Part shown: positions 1-8,396 of the stretch, piece by piece
Numbering within the stretch: the stretch's first letter is position 1
How the letters are laid out: each line of letters starts with the position of its first letter
Origin: VGRW01 sp031396695
GTDB taxonomy: Bacteria > Myxococcota_A > UBA9160 > SZUA-336
NCBI GenBank assembly: GCA_031396695.1
Contig: JANNLG010000202.1
Coordinates: forward strand, 8,275-72,274
Direction: 5' to 3'
Length of the DNA: 64,000 nt
The notes under the pieces: model-generated
Database searches by the model: none
What the model was told of the DNA's origin: nothing
What the model saw: only the letters and a program-made list of their open reading frames with translations
Program-made: the position numbers and the translations under genes

Positions 1-1
1 C

Positions 2-421
2 CTGCGCGCGGCGCCGCGGGTCGGCAGCGAGATCCCGGCTCACGCGACCGCGATCGGAAAGGTGCACCTCGCGTTCGCGCCCGACGACGTGCGCGCGGCC
101 ACGACTGCGCCGCACCGCTTCACGCCCGCGACGCTGGTCGAGCCGGCGGCGCTCGCGCGTGAGGTCGAACGCGTGCGCGCGAGCGGCGTGGCCGAGATGC
201 ACGACGAGTGGATCCCCGGACTTTCGGGCGTGGCCGCGCCGATCCGGCTGGGCGCGCGGCTGCTCGGCGCGATCGCGCTCGCGGCGCCGAGCTCGCACTT
301 CTCGGGCGACCGACTGCGCGTGTTCCGCGAGGGCGTGCGCGCGGCGGCGAACGAGATCGAAACACGCGTGGCGGGGGGGCGCAGTGCTTCGCGCGCCGGC
401 CGCGCCGGAGGTGACACATGA
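2..421 (+). CDS. IclR-family transcriptional regulator, C-terminal effector domain (5' end outside window)
   Basis: The frame is already open at the left edge, so only the last ~139 residues are seen. The stretch HATAIGKVHLAF, followed by GARLLGAIALAAP and a final amphipathic helix, is the C-terminal ligand-binding (GAF-like) domain of IclR regulators; the N-terminal winged helix-turn-helix lies outside the window. The stop codon overlaps the next start as ATGA, so it is translationally coupled to the aminotransferase gene and may control it. The effector cannot be deduced. The family call is fairly firm from the GK motif and the C-terminal pattern, but rests on a fragment. Confidence 0.72.
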   Translation: MRAAPRVGSEIPAHATAIGKVHLAFAPDDVRAATTAPHRFTPATLVEPAALAREVERVRASGVAEMHDEWIPGLSGVAAPIRLGARLLGAIALAAPSSHFSGDRLRVFREGVRAAANEIETRVAGGRSASRAGRAGGDT

Positions 422-1290
422 AGGTGTGGATCGAGGGTCGGGTGGTGGACGGTAGCGTTGCGCGCATTCCCGTGACCGATCACGGGCTGCTCTACGGCGA
501 CGGTGTGTTCGAGGGCATCCGGCTCGCGGGTGGCCGCGTCTTCCGGCTCGACTCGCACCTCGAGCGGCTGCGCCACTCGGCTCGGGCGATCGGTCTCGAG
601 CTGCCGGGCGGAGTCGCGGGAATCCGCAAGATCGTGCTCGAGACCGCGCGCGCGTTCGGCCAGCCCGACGGCTACGTGCGCCTGCTCGTCACGCGCGGCG
701 ACGGCGCGATGGGCGTCGATCCGACGAGCTGCCTCGAGCCGCGCGTGATCTGCATCGCCTGCGAGATCTCGCTCTACCCGGCGGAGCTGCTCGCATCCGG
801 CATCTCGATGGTGACGGTGAGCGTGCGGCGGCCCGCGCCCGACATGCTCGATCCGCGCGTCAAAAGTTTGAACTACCTGAACAGCGTGCTGGCCAAGCGC
901 GAGGCGCGCATGCGCGGCGCCGACGAGGCGCTGATCCTGAATTCCGCCGGCATGGTGGCCGAGGCCGCGGTCGCGAACGTGTTCGCGTTCCGGCGCGGGA
1001 AGCTCTCGACTCCGCCGCCCACCGACGGCGCGCTCGAAGGCGTGACGCGCGGTGCGGTGCTCGAGCTCGCCGCCGGACTCGGCATTCCCGCCGAGGAGCG
1101 GAGCCTCTCGCGCATGGACCTGCTCTCCGCCGACGAGGTGTTCGTGTCCGGCACGGGCGCGCGCATCGTCGGCGTGCGCTCGCTCGACGGCGCGGAAATC
1201 GGCGTGCGCACGCCGGGTCCGATCACCGAGAAGCTCGGCGCCGCGTTCGCGGAGCTGGCTCGAAGCGACGGTGCGATCTTTCTCGGCTAG
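418..1290 (+). CDS. ilvE: Branched-chain amino acid aminotransferase (class IV PLP enzyme)
   Basis: A 290-residue class IV PLP transaminase that would interconvert branched-chain amino acids and their 2-oxo acids in the cytoplasm. The N-terminus has the family pattern DHGLLYGDGVFEGIR (residues ~21-35). The PLP-binding lysine is K149 in KSLNYLNSVLAK, followed by the cofactor-phosphate region around residues 165-215 and EGVTRGAVLEL near the C-terminal third. The length fits IlvE; D-amino-acid or aminodeoxychorismate-lyase-type relatives share the fold, so the substrate is inferred. It overlaps the IclR regulator by ATGA, and its TAG stop lies in a CTAG that is also the stop of the convergent downstream gene. 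Confidence 0.85.
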   Translation: MKVWIEGRVVDGSVARIPVTDHGLLYGDGVFEGIRLAGGRVFRLDSHLERLRHSARAIGLELPGGVAGIRKIVLETARAFGQPDGYVRLLVTRGDGAMGVDPTSCLEPRVICIACEISLYPAELLASGISMVTVSVRRPAPDMLDPRVKSLNYLNSVLAKREARMRGADEALILNSAGMVAEAAVANVFAFRRGKLSTPPPTDGALEGVTRGAVLELAAGLGIPAEERSLSRMDLLSADEVFVSGTGARIVGVRSLDGAEIGVRTPGPITEKLGAAFAELARSDGAIFLG

Positions 1291-1970
1291 CTCGGTCGCC
1301 GGATGCGCGAGTGGTGCGCGGTCTGCTCGGCCGAGTAGGCGTGCTCGGGACCGACGACGCAGGCGCTGCGGGCGTCGCAGCGCTCCGCGCAGGCCGGGAG
1401 CGTGAGTCGCACCTCGTAGCAGGCAGCCGCGTCGACGCCGCTCGGGCCGACCACCGAGCCGTGACACGCGAGCACGCACGGCGCGGGACAGCCGTCGCAC
1501 GGAGCGTACGCGCGCGGCTCGCGGAACGGGACGTCCTCCGCCAGCAGCAGCACGGCGCGAACGCCGATCCATGGACCGTACACGGGATGGATCAGCACGC
1601 CCACGCGGCCCGGTGAGCCGAAGCCGGACCGACGAGCGAGCGCCACCAGCGGCAGGTACACAGAGTCGCGTCGGTCCGCGTAGAAGCCGATTGCGGCGGG
1701 CGGGTTCGAAAGGCGCGCGGCTTCGCCGAGCACGCGGCGCGTGTACGCGTCGAGCGGATCGTGTTCGAGCGCGCGCTCGGGCGAGGCGACGAAGCGCTCC
1801 CACAGCACGCGCCCCGCATTCCCGACCACCAGCGCGACGCGCGCCGACGGCAAGAGCTGCGCCGAGCGCCACGGGTTCGGGACGAGCGAGTCGTAGAGCT
1901 CGATCGGCAGCGTGCCGGTGAGTCCGAGTCCGGCATCTTCGAGCTTCGCGACGACTCGCTCGAGGCTCAA
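1287..1970 (-). CDS. Cysteine-rich putative Fe-S protein, QueG/cobalamin-reductase-like
   Basis: A 227-residue protein I can place only by pattern. The region GFGSPGRVGVLIHPVYGPW followed by an acidic loop resembles the GLGWIGKNTLLI...GSW segment of epoxyqueuosine reductase (QueG) and related corrinoid/4Fe-4S proteins. It is followed by a CxxCxxxCxxxC cluster (CDGCPAPCVLAC) and a second, looser group of cysteines near the C-terminus, so at least one iron-sulfur cluster is plausible. It is much shorter than QueG and lacks its C-terminal HEAT region. It is last in a three-gene minus-strand operon, overlapping the formyltransferase gene by 4 bp, and shares a CTAG stop palindrome with ilvE. Confidence 0.5.
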   Translation of the reverse strand: MSLERVVAKLEDAGLGLTGTLPIELYDSLVPNPWRSAQLLPSARVALVVGNAGRVLWERFVASPERALEHDPLDAYTRRVLGEAARLSNPPAAIGFYADRRDSVYLPLVALARRSGFGSPGRVGVLIHPVYGPWIGVRAVLLLAEDVPFREPRAYAPCDGCPAPCVLACHGSVVGPSGVDAAACYEVRLTLPACAERCDARSACVVGPEHAYSAEQTAHHSRIRRPS

Positions 1971-2911
1971 GCCCCGCTCTCGAAGCGCTGCCCGACTTCC
2001 AGGCCGACGCGGCGCGCGAAATCTGCGGCCGCCTCCTTGCCGGCGTCGCCGCGCACGCGCTTCACGCGCAGCACGCCGCCGCGCAGCGCGACGCCAAGCC
2101 CCGCGTCATCGATCGACACGACATTGCCCGCTTCGACACCGCTCAGCGACGGGAGCAGCGCGGCCTCGAACAGCCGCACCGGCGCGCCGTGGAGCCGCAG
2201 GAACGCGCCGGGCTGCGGGTCGCAGCCGCGCACCAGCCGGTCGACGTCCTGCGCGGGTGACTCGAGCGAGATCGCAGCCACCGCGTCGTCGACCAGGCCC
2301 TGCGCGGTCGCGCGCGCTTCGTCCTGCTTCTGAGGGCGCGCGCGTCCGGCAGCTACGAGCTCGGTCGCTTCGACCAGCGCTTCGATCCCGAGCGGTTGCA
2401 GCTTCTCGAAAAAGAGCGTCGCAGTGGTCTCCGTCGGCGAGAGCAGCACGCCCCCCTTCTGCAGCACGATCGGGCCCGTGTCGGCGCCGTCGTCGGGCAC
2501 GAAGATCGAGACGCCCGACTCGCGCTCGCCCAGGATGATCTGCCACTGCAGCGCTGCGCCGCCGCGGAAGCGCGGCAAGAGCGATGGATGAAAGCAAAGA
2601 CTCTTGTGCTTCGGCGCGTCAGTGATCTCGCGCGGCAGGAACACCTGAACCGACGCGAGCAGGTTCAGATCCGCCGAAAGCGCCTGGTACTCGTCGAGCG
2701 CCGCTTCGACCGGCTCGCCGGTCTTCTTGCGGTAGAAGCGCCGGCGCACGAGCGGGATGCCGAGCTCGAGCGCGCGCTCCGCGAGCGGATCGGGCCGGCC
2801 CGAGTCGGGCGGGGCGAACACGCCGACCACGTCGTGTCCGTTCGCGCGCACGCGCTCGAGCGTCTCGGCTCCGAATGCGGCCTGGCCGAAGAGCGCGACG
2901 CGCAGGCTCAT
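1967..2911 (-). CDS. Formyltransferase resembling the N-terminal hydrolase domain of 10-formyl-THF dehydrogenase
   Basis: A 314-residue formyltransferase-fold protein. It reads much more like the N-terminal half of vertebrate ALDH1L1 than bacterial Fmt or PurU: LFGQAAFGAETLERVRANGH, VGVFAPPD, then HPSLLPRFRGGAALQW and DDGADTG. The catalytic pair of ALDH1L1 (His106, Asp142) falls at H108 and D144. A C-terminal Fmt-C-like barrel spans ~205-310. The likely reaction is hydrolysis or transfer of formyl from 10-formyltetrahydrofolate. There is no aldehyde dehydrogenase domain. It overlaps an acyltransferase gene upstream and a cysteine-rich gene downstream by 4 bp each. A TAGGCT hexamer 6 nt before the ATG suggests its own leaderless promoter. 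A sugar N-formyltransferase is an alternative. Confidence 0.72.
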   Translation of the reverse strand: MSLRVALFGQAAFGAETLERVRANGHDVVGVFAPPDSGRPDPLAERALELGIPLVRRRFYRKKTGEPVEAALDEYQALSADLNLLASVQVFLPREITDAPKHKSLCFHPSLLPRFRGGAALQWQIILGERESGVSIFVPDDGADTGPIVLQKGGVLLSPTETTATLFFEKLQPLGIEALVEATELVAAGRARPQKQDEARATAQGLVDDAVAAISLESPAQDVDRLVRGCDPQPGAFLRLHGAPVRLFEAALLPSLSGVEAGNVVSIDDAGLGVALRGGVLRVKRVRGDAGKEAAADFARRVGLEVGQRFESGA

Positions 2912-3549
2912 TCGGGCAGCCTAGCACGCGGTCCGATCGACCGGACCGGCTTCGCCGGGTGACCGAGCGCGAGTACGCCCGACGGAATGTCGCGCGTCAC
3001 GACCGAGCGCGCGCCGATCACCACGTCGTCGCCGATCGTCACGCCCTGCAGCACGGTCACGTCCGACGCGATCCAGACCCGCTCGCCGATCGTGACCGGG
3101 GTGCTGCGCTCCGGTGTATGGACGTCCAGGTTGTGGAAGTCGGAGTCGAGGATGCGCGAGCCGAAGCCCATCATCGAATCGTCGCCCATGCGGATCCCGA
3201 TATTGGCGTGCAGCATGGCGCCGTTGATCAGACAGCGCGCGCCGAGCTCGATGCGCGCGCCCTCCGCCGCCGTGATGAAGTTCGGTCCGCACTCGGTGCG
3301 CAGCCAGACTCGCCGTCCCAGTCGCAACTCCGCTCCCGACTGCACCCAGACGTGATTGCCGCGCCGGCGCTCGGTCGCGTAGCCGGGTCCGACCACCACG
3401 CGCGCGCCCGACTCGATGCGCAAATCCGTGAAGCGCAGATTCGGCGAGGTCGCGGAGCCCACTTCGAGCCGCGCGCCGAAGCGCCTGCGAAAGATCGCGA
3501 AGCGGAGCTGGTCGAAGGCGTAGATCGCGCGCAGGAGCTCCGCTTTCAT
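2908..3549 (-). CDS. Left-handed beta-helix (hexapeptide) acyltransferase
   Basis: A 213-residue WbbJ/maltose-acetyltransferase-type O-acyltransferase. Imperfect hexapeptide repeats ([LIV]-G-x4) run from about residue 45 to the end, with the catalytic histidine probable in SDFHNLD and the usual late motif VIGARSVVTRDIPSGVLALGHPAKPV. It probably transfers acetyl from acetyl-CoA to a glycan. I chose the ATG at 3549 over the in-frame GTG at 3567 because a TAGACT hexamer lies 8 nt before the ATG and overlaps the GTG-proximal codons. It heads the acyltransferase/formyltransferase/QueG-like operon with 4-bp overlaps, which would suit modification of a sugar or nucleotide-sugar, but that is inference. 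Confidence 0.8.
   Translation of the reverse strand: MKAELLRAIYAFDQLRFAIFRRRFGARLEVGSATSPNLRFTDLRIESGARVVVGPGYATERRRGNHVWVQSGAELRLGRRVWLRTECGPNFITAAEGARIELGARCLINGAMLHANIGIRMGDDSMMGFGSRILDSDFHNLDVHTPERSTPVTIGERVWIASDVTVLQGVTIGDDVVIGARSVVTRDIPSGVLALGHPAKPVRSIGPRARLPE
2918..2923 (-). promoter_or_regulatory. -10 hexamer TAGGCT of a predicted leaderless promoter
   Basis: TAGGCT on the minus strand ends exactly 6 nt before the ATG of the formyltransferase gene, within the tail of the upstream acyltransferase gene. No -35 element is evident. Confidence 0.45.
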
Positions 3550-3557
3550 GGCGGCGA

Positions 3558-3563
3558 AGTCTA
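3558..3563 (-). promoter_or_regulatory. -10 hexamer TAGACT upstream of acyltransferase operon
   Basis: TAGACT on the minus strand, 8 nt before the chosen ATG at 3549; it argues for the shorter protein. Divergent from the glutamate dehydrogenase start at 3630. Confidence 0.4.
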
Positions 3564-3629
3564 TCACTGGCGCAGGGCGTCACTCGCGCGCTCCACATCT
3601 CTCGCACGCGCGGCCGATAAGCAGCCGCA

Positions 3630-6600
3630 GTGTCGGCCGCCCTGAAAGACGCCCTTTACGCCCTCGTTCGAGCCGAGCTCGAGTCGGCGCTCGATCCGCG
3701 CGAGCTGCGCCGGCGCGGGCGCGACGGACTCTCCGAGCTTGCCCAGGACGCGACCGACTTCGCCGCGCTGCGGCTGCCCGGCGAAACGCGCGTGCGCGTC
3801 GCGCGACCCGGCGGACAGCGCGCGGGCCGCACCACGGTCGAGATCCTCACAGCGGATCAGCCGTTCATCGTCGACACCGTGCGGCTCACGCTGCGCCGGC
3901 TGGGACTGCGCGAGCTGGTGCTGCTGCATCCGCTGCTCGCGCTCGAGCGCGAAGTGGAGGGCGGCGTCGCGGGGCTCGGCCGGGACGCGGTGGGCCGCAC
4001 GCGCGAGTCGTACGTGTACGCAGAGCTGCCCGCGCAGGACGATCCGGCGCTGTGCGAGCAGCTCGCGCGCGAGCTCGACTGCGCGCTCGCCGACGCGCGG
4101 CGCGTGGTCGCCGATCACGCGCCCATGCTCGAGCGCCTGCACGAACACGTCGGCCGGATCGAAGCCGCCGCGCCTCGGCTCCCGGGCGGCTTCGAACGCG
4201 CGCGCGGCCTGGCCGAGATGCTCCGCTTCCTCGGCTCCGAGGGCTTCCTGTTCATGGGCTACCGCCGCTACGCGGTGCGCCGCGAGGCGAACGAGTGGCG
4301 CGTCTCGCTCGAGCCTTCGAGCGCGCTCGGCGTTCTTTGCGACGTAGAGGACTCGCGCTTCGCCGAGCCGGACGCGAGCGCGCCGGTTCCGGCGCTGGTG
4401 GTCGCGCGGCTCGACGACGAGCGCGTGTTCTTCTTCGACAAGACCCGCGCCGACTCGACCGTGCACCGGCGGGGCCGACTCGACTCGGTGTCGGTGAAGC
4501 TGCTCGACGCCAACGCGCGCGTGGTCGGCTTCGCGCGCTTCGTCGGCCTGCTCACGAACCGCGCCATGCGCATGCGGCCGTCCTCGCTCGCGGTGCTGGC
4601 CACGCGCCGCGCTCGCGTGATGGAGGCGCTCGGCACGGAGCCCGGCTCGCACACGCACAAGCTCGCGCTCGAAGCCTATGACTGTCTGCCGCTCGAGTTC
4701 CTGCTGCCCGCGCAGAACCTCGAAGTGAGCAAAGTGGTCGCCGGCATCGTCGCCGCGGCCGAGCTCGGGCAGACGCGCGTGATGAGCGTGTCCGACGCCG
4801 AGAACCGCTCGTTCTTCGTCACGGTCGTGCTGCCGCGGCGCTGCTACGAGGAGCGCTTCCGCGGCGAGATCGACCGGCTGCTCGAATCGCGCTTCCGCGC
4901 CAGTCACATCGACCACCGCAGCTCGTTCCTCGACGAGGACCTCGCGCTCGTGCACTTCTTCTGCGCCTGCGACGACGAGGTCGCGCCGGACTCGCTCGCC
5001 GCGCTCGAGGCGGAAGTGCGCGCGCTGGTGGAGCGCTGGCAGGACCGCTTCGAAGAGGCGCTGGCCGAGAGCGTGTCCGGCCAGCGCGCGCTCCGGCTCG
5101 CCGAGAGCTACGCGGGCGCGTTTCCCGACTCGTACCGCCTGGTCACCTCGCCGGCCGAGGCCGTGCTCGACGTCGGCCACCTCGAGCGGCTGCGCAGCGG
5201 CGATTCGCGCGTCGAGCTCGGTCTCGACTTCGCGACCGAGTACGGCGACGCCGACACGCACCGGTTGAAGATCTATCTGCGCGAGCGGCCCTACCTGACC
5301 GACGTGCTGCCGGTGGTGCACCCGTTCGGCGTGCGGGTGGTCGACGCGACGCTGACCGAGATCAGCACGCCCGAGCCGCGCTCGCTCTGGATCGTCTCGT
5401 TCCGGATCGAGCCCATGGCGGACGCGGAATCGCAGCCCGGCGATGTCGAGGCGCGCGTGCTCGACGGCCTGCGCGCGGCCCTCTCGGGCCGCGTCGACAG
5501 CGACGAGCTGAATCGGCTCGTGCTCGAAGCGGGGCTCGACTGGCGCTCGGTCGACGTGCTGCGCGCCTATCTGGAGTACGCGCGGCAGATCGGTCACGCG
5601 CCCGCCGGAACGCTCGCGAGCGACGCACTGTTGCGTCACCCCGCGGCGACCCGCGCATTGATCGGGCTCTTCCGCGTGCGCTTCGATCCGGATCTCGAGG
5701 CGCCGCGCGCAGCTGCGCTCGCGCTGTGCGCACGCGCGCTCGCCGACGCGCGCGCGCCGATCGCGAGCGCGGCCGAGGACCGTGTCTTCGGCGTGCTCGA
5801 GACGCTGATCTCGGCCACGCTGCGCACCAGCTTCTTCCGACCGGCCGGACCCGAGGCGCCGCACGAGCTGGCGCTCAAGCTCGACTCGCGCGCGATCCCG
5901 GGACTGCGCGCGCCCGTGCCCCTGGTCGAGATCTTCGTGCACTCACCCGAGCTGGTCGGCATCCACCTGCGCGGCGGCAAGGTCGCGCGCGGCGGCCTGC
6001 GCTTTAGCGATCGCCTGCAGGACCTGCGCACGGAGATCCTCTCGCTGTGGAAGACGCAGCGCGTGAAGAACGGACTGATCGTGCCGGTCGGCGCGAAGGG
6101 CGGCTTCGCGCTGAAGCGCGCGCCGAGCGATCCGCGCCTGGCGCGCGCCGAAGCCGACCGGCTCTACGCGCGCTTCGTCGCCGCGCTGCTCCGACTCACC
6201 GACGACGTGCGCGGCGAGCGGATCGTCGCGCCCGAGCGCGTGGTGCGACACGACGCCGACGATCCGTACCTGGTCGTCGCGGCCGACAAGGGCACCGCGC
6301 ACCTCTCCGACGTCGCGAACCAGGTGGCGGGCGAGGCCGGCTTCTGGCTGGGCGACGCCTTCGCGAGCGGCGGGAGCAACGGCTACGACCACAAGCAGTG
6401 CGCGATCACCGCGCGCGGCGCATGGCTTTGCGCGCGGCGTCACATGGCGGAGCTCGGCCGCGATCCCGAGCGCGAGACCTACAGCGTCGCGGGCATCGGC
6501 GACATGTCCGGCGACGTGTTCGGCAACGGACTCTTGCTCATGCGACGGGCGAAGCTCGTGGCGGCGTTCGATCACCGTCACGTGTTCCTCGATCCCGACC

Positions 6601-8273
6601 CCGAGCCCGAAGTCTCCTGGCGCGAGCGGAAGCGCTTGTTCGACCTGCCCCGCTCGTCCTGGGCCGACTACGCGCGCGACGCGATCAGTGCGGGCGGAGG
6701 CGTGTACGAGCGCGGCGCGAAGCAGATCGCGCTGTCGACGCAAGCGCAGCGCACGCTCGCGACCTCCGCGACCGAGCTCTCGGGTGAGGAGCTGATCCGC
6801 GCCATCCTGCGCGCGCCCGTCGATCTGCTCTGGAACGGCGGCATCGGCACCTACGTGAAGGCGAGCTCCGAGCCTCACGAGGCCGCGGGCGACCGCGCGA
6901 ACGACGGCGTGCGCGTCGACGCTCGCGAGCTGCGCGCGGGCATCGTCGTCGAAGGCGGAAACCTGGGACTGACGCAGGCCGCGCGCGTCGAGCTCGCGCG
7001 CGCCGGTGTGCGGCTCGATACCGACGCGATCCACAACTCGGGCGGCGTCGACCTGTCCGATCACGAGGTGAACTACAAGATCCTGCTCGCGGGCAGCGTC
7101 GCGGACGGCACGCTCGATGCCAACGAGCGCAATGCCGTGCTGCGCGCGTGCGTCGACGAGGCGGCCGAGGACGTGCTCTCGCACAACGCGAGTCAGAGTC
7201 TGTGTCTCTCGCAGGACGCGCTGCGTGCGCTCGAGTCGCCGGAGCGGATCGCCGATGCGGCGGACTTTCTGGTGCGCTTCGCCGAGCTCGACGCCACGCT
7301 CGAGGGACTGCCCGACAGGGCGGCGCTGGTCGCGCGGATCGAGAGCGGCGGCGCGAGCTCGGCCTGGACGCGACCGGAGCTCGCGATTTTGCTCGGCTAC
7401 TCGAAGCTCCTGTCCAAGCGATCGCTGGCGAGCTCGAGCCTGCTCGCTCACCCTGCACTCGCGCCGCTCTTGCGCAGCTACTTCCCGGCGCGACTTCGCG
7501 ACGCGTTCCCGCGCGCGGTCGAGTCCCATCGCCTGCGGCGCGAGATCACGGCGCTCGCGCTGGTGAATCGCGTCGTCGATCACGCGGGCGTGACGCTCGT
7601 GCCCGAGCTCGCGCGCACGCTCGGCACCGAACCGGCGGACGTGATCGCCGCCTGGTGGAGCGCCGACGAGCTGCTCGACGGAGGCGCCCTGCGCGCGGCG
7701 GTCGACGCGAGCACCGCGAGCGAGGCCGAGCGGCTGCGCGCGCGGCTGCGCATCGAAGACGCGGTGCGCGAGACGGCCGCGCTCGGTCTCGGTCTCGAAC
7801 GCCGCGCGCTCTACTCGCCCGACGAGCTGGCGCAGCGGCGCGAGCATCTCGCCGAGTTGCGCGCGCGGATCGTGCCCGTGGGGCTCGAGCTCGAAACGCT
7901 TCCCCGACTCGTTCGCTCGCTCGGCGCGCTAGTCGCGTCGCTGCGCAGCGGCGCCCCGCTCGCGCGCGCACTCGAGCTCTGGTCCGAGCTCGGGGAGCGC
8001 ACGCGCATCGGCTGGCTGCTCGATCGACTCGCCTGCGTCGAGCGACCGGACGCGTGGAGCCGGGTCGGCGCCGCCTCGATCGCGCTCGACATGACGCGCG
8101 TGCTCTGCGAACTGTGCGAGCGCGAGCTCGCGGGCGGCGGTCGCGACGCGCAGCGCTCGGAGCTGGCTGCGCAGATCGCCGGCATCGCGCGAATCTCGAC
8201 GGAGATCGAGGCTGGCGAGCGCGGTCTCGCGCCGCTCCTGGTGTTGTCGCAGCGCATCCGACGCCTGTGCTAG
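3630..8273 (+). CDS. NAD-specific glutamate dehydrogenase, large (GDH-180) type
   Basis: A 1547-residue protein of the Bac_GDH class, which oxidatively deaminates glutamate to 2-oxoglutarate with NAD in the cytoplasm. Long N-terminal regulatory regions (ACT-like, to about residue 700) precede the catalytic core: GGLRFSDRLQDLRTEIL, PVGAKGGFALKR, GSNGYDHKQCAITARGAW, GIGDMSGDVFGNGLLLMRRA, NGGIGTYVKAS and VEGGNLGLTQAARVE, followed by HNSGGVDLSDHEVN. The length agrees with the family (~1550-1650). The start is GTG; TAAGCA, a near match to the local -10 hexamer, ends 6 nt before it. Its TAG stop forms part of a TAGGGT hexamer before the downstream tRNA gene. No sign of disruption. Confidence 0.93.
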   Translation: MSAALKDALYALVRAELESALDPRELRRRGRDGLSELAQDATDFAALRLPGETRVRVARPGGQRAGRTTVEILTADQPFIVDTVRLTLRRLGLRELVLLHPLLALEREVEGGVAGLGRDAVGRTRESYVYAELPAQDDPALCEQLARELDCALADARRVVADHAPMLERLHEHVGRIEAAAPRLPGGFERARGLAEMLRFLGSEGFLFMGYRRYAVRREANEWRVSLEPSSALGVLCDVEDSRFAEPDASAPVPALVVARLDDERVFFFDKTRADSTVHRRGRLDSVSVKLLDANARVVGFARFVGLLTNRAMRMRPSSLAVLATRRARVMEALGTEPGSHTHKLALEAYDCLPLEFLLPAQNLEVSKVVAGIVAAAELGQTRVMSVSDAENRSFFVTVVLPRRCYEERFRGEIDRLLESRFRASHIDHRSSFLDEDLALVHFFCACDDEVAPDSLAALEAEVRALVERWQDRFEEALAESVSGQRALRLAESYAGAFPDSYRLVTSPAEAVLDVGHLERLRSGDSRVELGLDFATEYGDADTHRLKIYLRERPYLTDVLPVVHPFGVRVVDATLTEISTPEPRSLWIVSFRIEPMADAESQPGDVEARVLDGLRAALSGRVDSDELNRLVLEAGLDWRSVDVLRAYLEYARQIGHAPAGTLASDALLRHPAATRALIGLFRVRFDPDLEAPRAAALALCARALADARAPIASAAEDRVFGVLETLISATLRTSFFRPAGPEAPHELALKLDSRAIPGLRAPVPLVEIFVHSPELVGIHLRGGKVARGGLRFSDRLQDLRTEILSLWKTQRVKNGLIVPVGAKGGFALKRAPSDPRLARAEADRLYARFVAALLRLTDDVRGERIVAPERVVRHDADDPYLVVAADKGTAHLSDVANQVAGEAGFWLGDAFASGGSNGYDHKQCAITARGAWLCARRHMAELGRDPERETYSVAGIGDMSGDVFGNGLLLMRRAKLVAAFDHRHVFLDPDPEPEVSWRERKRLFDLPRSSWADYARDAISAGGGVYERGAKQIALSTQAQRTLATSATELSGEELIRAILRAPVDLLWNGGIGTYVKASSEPHEAAGDRANDGVRVDARELRAGIVVEGGNLGLTQAARVELARAGVRLDTDAIHNSGGVDLSDHEVNYKILLAGSVADGTLDANERNAVLRACVDEAAEDVLSHNASQSLCLSQDALRALESPERIADAADFLVRFAELDATLEGLPDRAALVARIESGGASSAWTRPELAILLGYSKLLSKRSLASSSLLAHPALAPLLRSYFPARLRDAFPRAVESHRLRREITALALVNRVVDHAGVTLVPELARTLGTEPADVIAAWWSADELLDGGALRAAVDASTASEAERLRARLRIEDAVRETAALGLGLERRALYSPDELAQRREHLAELRARIVPVGLELETLPRLVRSLGALVASLRSGAPLARALELWSELGERTRIGWLLDRLACVERPDAWSRVGAASIALDMTRVLCELCERELAGGGRDAQRSELAAQIAGIARISTEIEAGERGLAPLLVLSQRIRRLC

Positions 8274-8276
8274 GGT
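8271..8276 (+). promoter_or_regulatory. -10-like TAGGGT before tRNA-Ser
   Basis: The TAG stop codon of the glutamate dehydrogenase gene is the first half of TAGGGT, which ends 7 nt before the mature 5' end of the tRNA. This suggests a promoter dedicated to the tRNA although it follows the gene directly. No clear -35. Confidence 0.4.
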
Positions 8277-8283
8277 TCGCCGC

Positions 8284-8373
8284 GGAGAGATGCCGGAGCG
8301 GTTGAACGGGGCGGTCTCGAAAACCGTTGTACCCTAACGGGTACCGGGGGTTCAAATCCCTCTCTCTCCGCCA
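8284..8373 (+). tRNA. tRNA-Ser (anticodon CGA)
   Basis: A complete cloverleaf can be drawn by hand. The acceptor stem GGAGAGA pairs with TCTCTCC, discriminator G and an encoded CCA follow. The anticodon stem GCGGT/ACCGT encloses the loop CTCGAAA, giving anticodon CGA that reads UCG. A long variable arm (around TACCCTAACGGGTA) and the T-arm with loop TTCAAAT are typical of serine tRNA (class II). Confidence 0.95.
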
Positions 8374-8396
8374 TTCTCCCTCGGACGGGTGCAAGC

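Noticed and set aside
3564..5942. 792-codon open frame antisense to the glutamate dehydrogenase gene
   Set aside because: Its sequence is low-complexity Arg/Ala/Glu/His-rich with no domain, as expected for the mirror frame of a GC-rich gene with a conserved sense protein.
8284..8373. tRNA-Ser as an integration site of a mobile element
   Set aside because: No integrase, no phage or plasmid gene and no repeat of the tRNA 3' end was noticed nearby; both flanks look like ordinary chromosomal genes.
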